In this document: piece after piece, positions 19,377 to 19,741 of the stretch
Numbering within the stretch: position 1 is the first letter of the stretch
How the letters are laid out: every line of letters begins with the position of its first letter
Assembly (NCBI GenBank): GCA_020217265.1
Contig: JAIWOS010000166.1
Location: 1-19,741 of the forward strand
DNA: 19,741 bases
Source of the DNA: Thiobacillus sp.
Lineage (GTDB): Bacteria; Pseudomonadota; Gammaproteobacteria; Burkholderiales; Thiobacillaceae
Reading direction: 5' to 3'
Made by a program: the position numbers and the translations under genes
Notes under the pieces: generated by a model
What the model saw: only the letters and a program-made list of their open reading frames with translations
The model's database searches: none
Told to the model about the DNA's origin: nothing

Positions 19377-19741
19377 ATGAAAGCACGCATCCTGAACACC
19401 GCCCTGATCGCCGCGCTTGCCGCCGCCAGCGGCACGGCCTTTGCCGGCCGCGGCGACGTCGACGGCTTCACCGCGCAGGCCCGGGTCATTTCCAGCACCC
19501 CGATCTACGACAGCATTAACGAACCGCGCCGCGAATGCTGGACCGAAACCGTCGGCTACGAAACCCGCAGCTATCGCGGCGACAACAACACCGGCGGCGC
19601 GATTCTCGGCGCCATCGCCGGCGGGCTGATCGGCTCCACCGTGGGCAAGGGCGACGGCAAGGTCGCCGCCGCCGCCGTGGGCGCCGCCACCGGCGCGGTC
19701 GTCGGCGACCGCTGGAACGACGGCGACTGCCGCTACGAATC
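19377..19741 (+). CDS. Glycine-zipper envelope protein (YcfJ/UmoD-like), 3' end missing
   Basis: The gene runs off the right edge; 121 residues are present. A signal peptide (MKARILNTALIAALAAASGT, cleavage near A23) is followed by ARVISSTPIYDSINEPRREC, a segment like that of YcfJ/UmoD-type proteins, and then a glycine-zipper domain (about 73-110: GGAILGAIAGGLIGSTVGKG then AVGAATGAVVG). This matches the glycine zipper 2TM family that includes the rickettsial 17-kDa antigen. C54 and C118 are visible. A GAGGAG ribosome-binding site (19364-19369) lies 7 bases before the ATG. It may sit in or on the outer membrane. UmoD-like identity is moderate because the C-terminus is missing. Confidence 0.85.
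   Translation, partial: MKARILNTALIAALAAASGTAFAGRGDVDGFTAQARVISSTPIYDSINEPRRECWTETVGYETRSYRGDNNTGGAILGAIAGGLIGSTVGKGDGKVAAAAVGAATGAVVGDRWNDGDCRYE

Noticed and set aside
1..19741. Insertion sequences, prophage or toxin-antitoxin modules
   Set aside because: No transposase, integrase, terminal inverted repeats or recognisable toxin was found. The microprotein pair is similar in sequence to each other, unlike a typical toxin-antitoxin pair.

Overview
The window is GC-rich, densely packed bacterial DNA, most likely from a betaproteobacterium (my guess is Nitrosomonadales or Burkholderiales). The main clue is the minus-strand run glyQ-glyS-gmhB-plsC-YgjP-type metallopeptidase, a gene order I associate with that class. 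An OmpR/EnvZ-like pair and high-GC codon use agree. No RNA genes, CRISPR arrays, insertion sequences or prophage genes are visible.

Region 1 (1-4712, minus) is a housekeeping operon with overlapping or nearly touching genes: both glycyl-tRNA synthetase subunits, heptose-bisphosphate phosphatase, an acyltransferase and a metallopeptidase cut by the left edge.

Region 2 (4771-11845) looks like an adhesion module. A membrane histidine kinase (minus) faces a NarL/LuxR-type response regulator (plus). Downstream of the regulator are three tandem YadA-like trimeric autotransporter adhesins, with a small secreted two-cysteine protein coupled to the first. The adhesins are nearly all head, built from 14-residue repeats with very little stalk. 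Two of them share a Cys-x20-Cys motif at the mature N-terminus. A perfect interrupted palindrome lies between the regulator gene and the first adhesin. Control of the adhesins by the two-component pair is an inference from layout.

Region 3 (11984-16361, minus) runs from an ABC-F ATPase to an exported Sel1-repeat protein with a cysteine-rich tail, then to an exported protein with an ankyrin-like segment.

Region 4 (16362-16920, plus) is the most unusual part. A textbook sigma-54 promoter, with two perfect inverted repeats about 110 and 130 bp upstream of the predicted start, precedes two overlapping microprotein genes (50 and 51 aa). The two proteins resemble each other, so they look like a duplicated pair. 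I do not recognise the family. The second gene's stop codon directly abuts the stop codon of the convergent kinase gene.

Region 5 (16921-19741) holds an EnvZ-like kinase and OmpR-like regulator (minus). Across a divergent promoter region with two GTTACA direct repeats 10 bp apart are two exported proteins on the plus strand: a highly charged 92-aa protein and a glycine-zipper protein cut by the right edge.
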